Shown here piece by piece: positions 62,861 to 64,000 of a DNA stretch of 64,000 nt (position 1 is its first letter; each line of letters starts with the position of its first letter). The stretch covers positions 1 to 64,000 of the forward strand of contig JBOGGT010000076.1 in assembly GCA_050744225.1 (NCBI GenBank). Direction: 5' to 3'. Made by a program: the position numbers and the translations under genes. The stretch is from JAVKSL01 sp050744225. GTDB lineage: Bacteria; Actinomycetota; Acidimicrobiia; Acidimicrobiales; JAJPHD01. The notes beneath the pieces were generated by a model. It had not been told where the DNA came from. It ran no database searches and worked only from the letters and a program-made list of their open reading frames with translations.

Positions 62861-63880
62861 TTGACCTCGCACGTAGTTGTCACTGCCCCGGACCGGGACT
62901 GGTTCGTCAGGTGTCGTCGTAGCTGGGACTTCTTTGCGAGGACCCGTCAAGGTCTGGAGCCCCACCTGCCCAGCCAGCCTCTGGACCTGGAGCGGGCGGT
63001 ACGCGACACCCTGGCCGTCTATTACTTCCCCGGTATGTGGACCTGGGACCGAGGCGTGGTGGCCCCGCTGGTCTACATGGAGTTGGACCGCGCCCTGAGG
63101 CGCCAGCACGCGCACTACGAAGAGCGAGCCGCTCTGGCTCCTCACCAAACCAGGCTGCCACAGGCCACCCTGGACGCTGCCCTTGACCGGGACCTGGCGC
63201 TCGGGCGCGCCCTACTCACGCGCTACCTCGCCTGGGCACCCGAGCATGACTTCTTCTGGCCGCTGAAGGTGGAGGTGGACTTTGACGTGCACATTCCAGA
63301 CGCGGAGCGCCCGGGCCTGAACCTGGGAGCTCCCGACGGGCGGGCGATCCACTACCAGGGGCGGGTGGACATGCTGATGGCCGACCAGGAGGACGCCCGC
63401 TGGCTCTTGTTCCACCGCCTGACCGAGGACACCTTCACCGATGTCGAGCTCCTCCGCCTGGACGAGGTTGCCCTGGGGTGCGCCTGGGGGTGGGAGAACG
63501 ACCTGCTGGTGAACATTGCCGGAGTCGTGTTCAACGAGCTGCGCCTGAACGGAGACCCGCCCTTCCGGCGCACAGCGCTCGCCCGCAACCGAGCCGACAT
63601 GGCCAGCTTCGGGGAACGCCTCTCAGCCGTGTCCAAGGCGATGGTGGCTCCCGACGTGGACCTGCATGCGCACCCAACTCCGGAGCACTGCTCGGCGTGC
63701 GACTTCAGGTCACCCTGTCTGGCGCTGAACGAGGGCTCCGACCCGAGAGCTATCCTTGCAAGTTCCTACCGGCATCGTCCCGAGGACGACTGGGTGGAGG
63801 GTCGGCTCGGGTCGGCCGCCTGGTCGGCCAGCCGTGGTGCGGCGCCGCCGCGCTTTGAAGGAGGAAGGACCCAACCATGA
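62861..63880 (+). CDS. RecB/Cas4-like Fe-S protein in the hydrogenase operon
   Basis: 339 residues from a TTG. The N-terminal Cys in FVRCRRSWDFFARTRQ and three C-terminal Cys in HCSACDFRSPCLALNEG repeat the 1+3 Cys arrangement of Cas4/AddB/RecB-type [4Fe-4S] nucleases. The middle has HYQGRVDMLMADQEDARWLLF, matching the GRVD...strand of a PD-(D/E)XK fold, but the ExK is replaced by LFHR. It may therefore be a non-catalytic Fe-S protein. Its position in the operon suggests a role in H2 metabolism rather than DNA. Stop overlaps a mini-ORF ATG. Confidence 0.72.
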   Translation: MTSHVVVTAPDRDWFVRCRRSWDFFARTRQGLEPHLPSQPLDLERAVRDTLAVYYFPGMWTWDRGVVAPLVYMELDRALRRQHAHYEERAALAPHQTRLPQATLDAALDRDLALGRALLTRYLAWAPEHDFFWPLKVEVDFDVHIPDAERPGLNLGAPDGRAIHYQGRVDMLMADQEDARWLLFHRLTEDTFTDVELLRLDEVALGCAWGWENDLLVNIAGVVFNELRLNGDPPFRRTALARNRADMASFGERLSAVSKAMVAPDVDLHAHPTPEHCSACDFRSPCLALNEGSDPRAILASSYRHRPEDDWVEGRLGSAAWSASRGAAPPRFEGGRTQP

Positions 63881-63918
63881 ACACCAGCCCACGGTTCACC
63901 CAAGGCCGCCACCGATGA
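63877..63918 (+). CDS. 13-residue mini-ORF linking two genes
   Basis: MNTSPRFTQGRHR, with a strong GGAGGAAGG before it. ATGA overlaps occur on both sides: its ATG with the upstream TGA and its TGA with the next ATG. It may pass ribosomes to the last gene. Confidence 0.45.
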   Translation: MNTSPRFTQGRHR

Positions 63919-64000
63919 CCCTGGAGGAGATGTTCGCCGACCTGGTGGCGGCGCCCCCCGCGCCGGGCGTGTCGCTCTATGTGTCCCGCCGGGGCGACGA
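63915..64000 (+). CDS. Partial gene at the window edge
   Basis: The first 28 codons read MTLEEMFADLVAAPPAPGVS and on (LYVSRRGDD). The gene continues beyond the window and cannot be assigned. It is in the hydrogenase operon by overlap. Confidence 0.55.
   Translation, partial: MTLEEMFADLVAAPPAPGVSLYVSRRGD

Noticed and set aside
62861..63880. CRISPR Cas4 gene
   Set aside because: The Cys pattern is Cas4-like, but the catalytic motif is altered, no CRISPR or other cas gene is in the window, and the gene is embedded in a hydrogenase operon.

Overview
The window is high-GC DNA from an actinobacterium. The signs are a WhiB-type regulator, a class II (plant-type) DAHP synthase, the order rpsT / lepA / hrcA / dnaJ / rsmE, a PadR regulator, frequent GTG/TTG starts, and an actinobacterial-type (group 1h-like) [NiFe] hydrogenase. 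Many genes have a TANNNT -10 element only 6-8 nt before the start codon, which points to leaderless mRNAs. An Acidimicrobiia-like lineage is my best guess, but this cannot be settled from the sequence alone.

Layout. 1-3.3 kb: Tad/Flp pilus genes (flp pilin on the minus strand; tadE- and tadG-like genes on the plus strand) and a secreted protein. 3.3-9.9 kb: an accessory block with a PIN-toxin remnant, hipBA, a DUF4143 ATPase preceded by three 23-bp-phased repeats, a HEPN/nucleotidyltransferase pair, a frame-disrupted NarK-like transporter and a coiled-coil protein. 9.9-14.0 kb: aroG and leuS, divergent around a long hairpin. 14.1-15.4 kb: decayed gene fragments, including a DNA methyltransferase that has lost its SPPY segment. 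15.5-19.8 kb: a SNF2-family helicase and a SWIM zinc-finger partner. 19.8-30.3 kb: hemerythrin-like protein, rpsT, lepA, a glycosyltransferase, hrcA, dnaJ, rsmE, a surface-type repeat protein, lepB and a short-chain dehydrogenase. 30.5-37.3 kb: acsA, an alpha/beta hydrolase, a membrane-anchored MurF-like ligase, a mazEF-type pair and a D-Ala-D-Ala ligase. 37.3-42.7 kb: a PH/SHOCT protein and a branched-chain amino acid ABC transporter with fused permeases. 42.7-46.4 kb: two lipoproteins, an unknown protein, an inositol monophosphatase-family enzyme, a small ORF with a strong terminator, whiB and padR.

46.7 kb to the end is a hydrogenase locus in two plus-strand blocks separated by a minus-strand Ppx/GppA phosphatase gene. 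Block 1 holds a SIS-HypC fusion, a GmhA-like SIS protein, hypE and hypF. Block 2 holds the small and large subunits (hupS, hupL), a NifU-like protein, DUF5947- and DUF6084-like proteins, a large unknown protein, a maturation protease, three tandem 32-34-residue microproteins, hypC, a small Gly-rich protein, hypD and a RecB/Cas4-like Fe-S protein. HypC, D, E and F would build the Fe(CN)2CO part of the active site, the protease would trim HupL, and HupSL would oxidise H2. No hypA or hypB is seen in the window.

Two features run through the whole window: the leaderless promoter pattern, and short in-frame tandem repeats inserted into otherwise conserved genes (leuS, rsmE, lepB, hypF, an alpha/beta hydrolase, the SWIM protein and a hydrogenase-operon protein).
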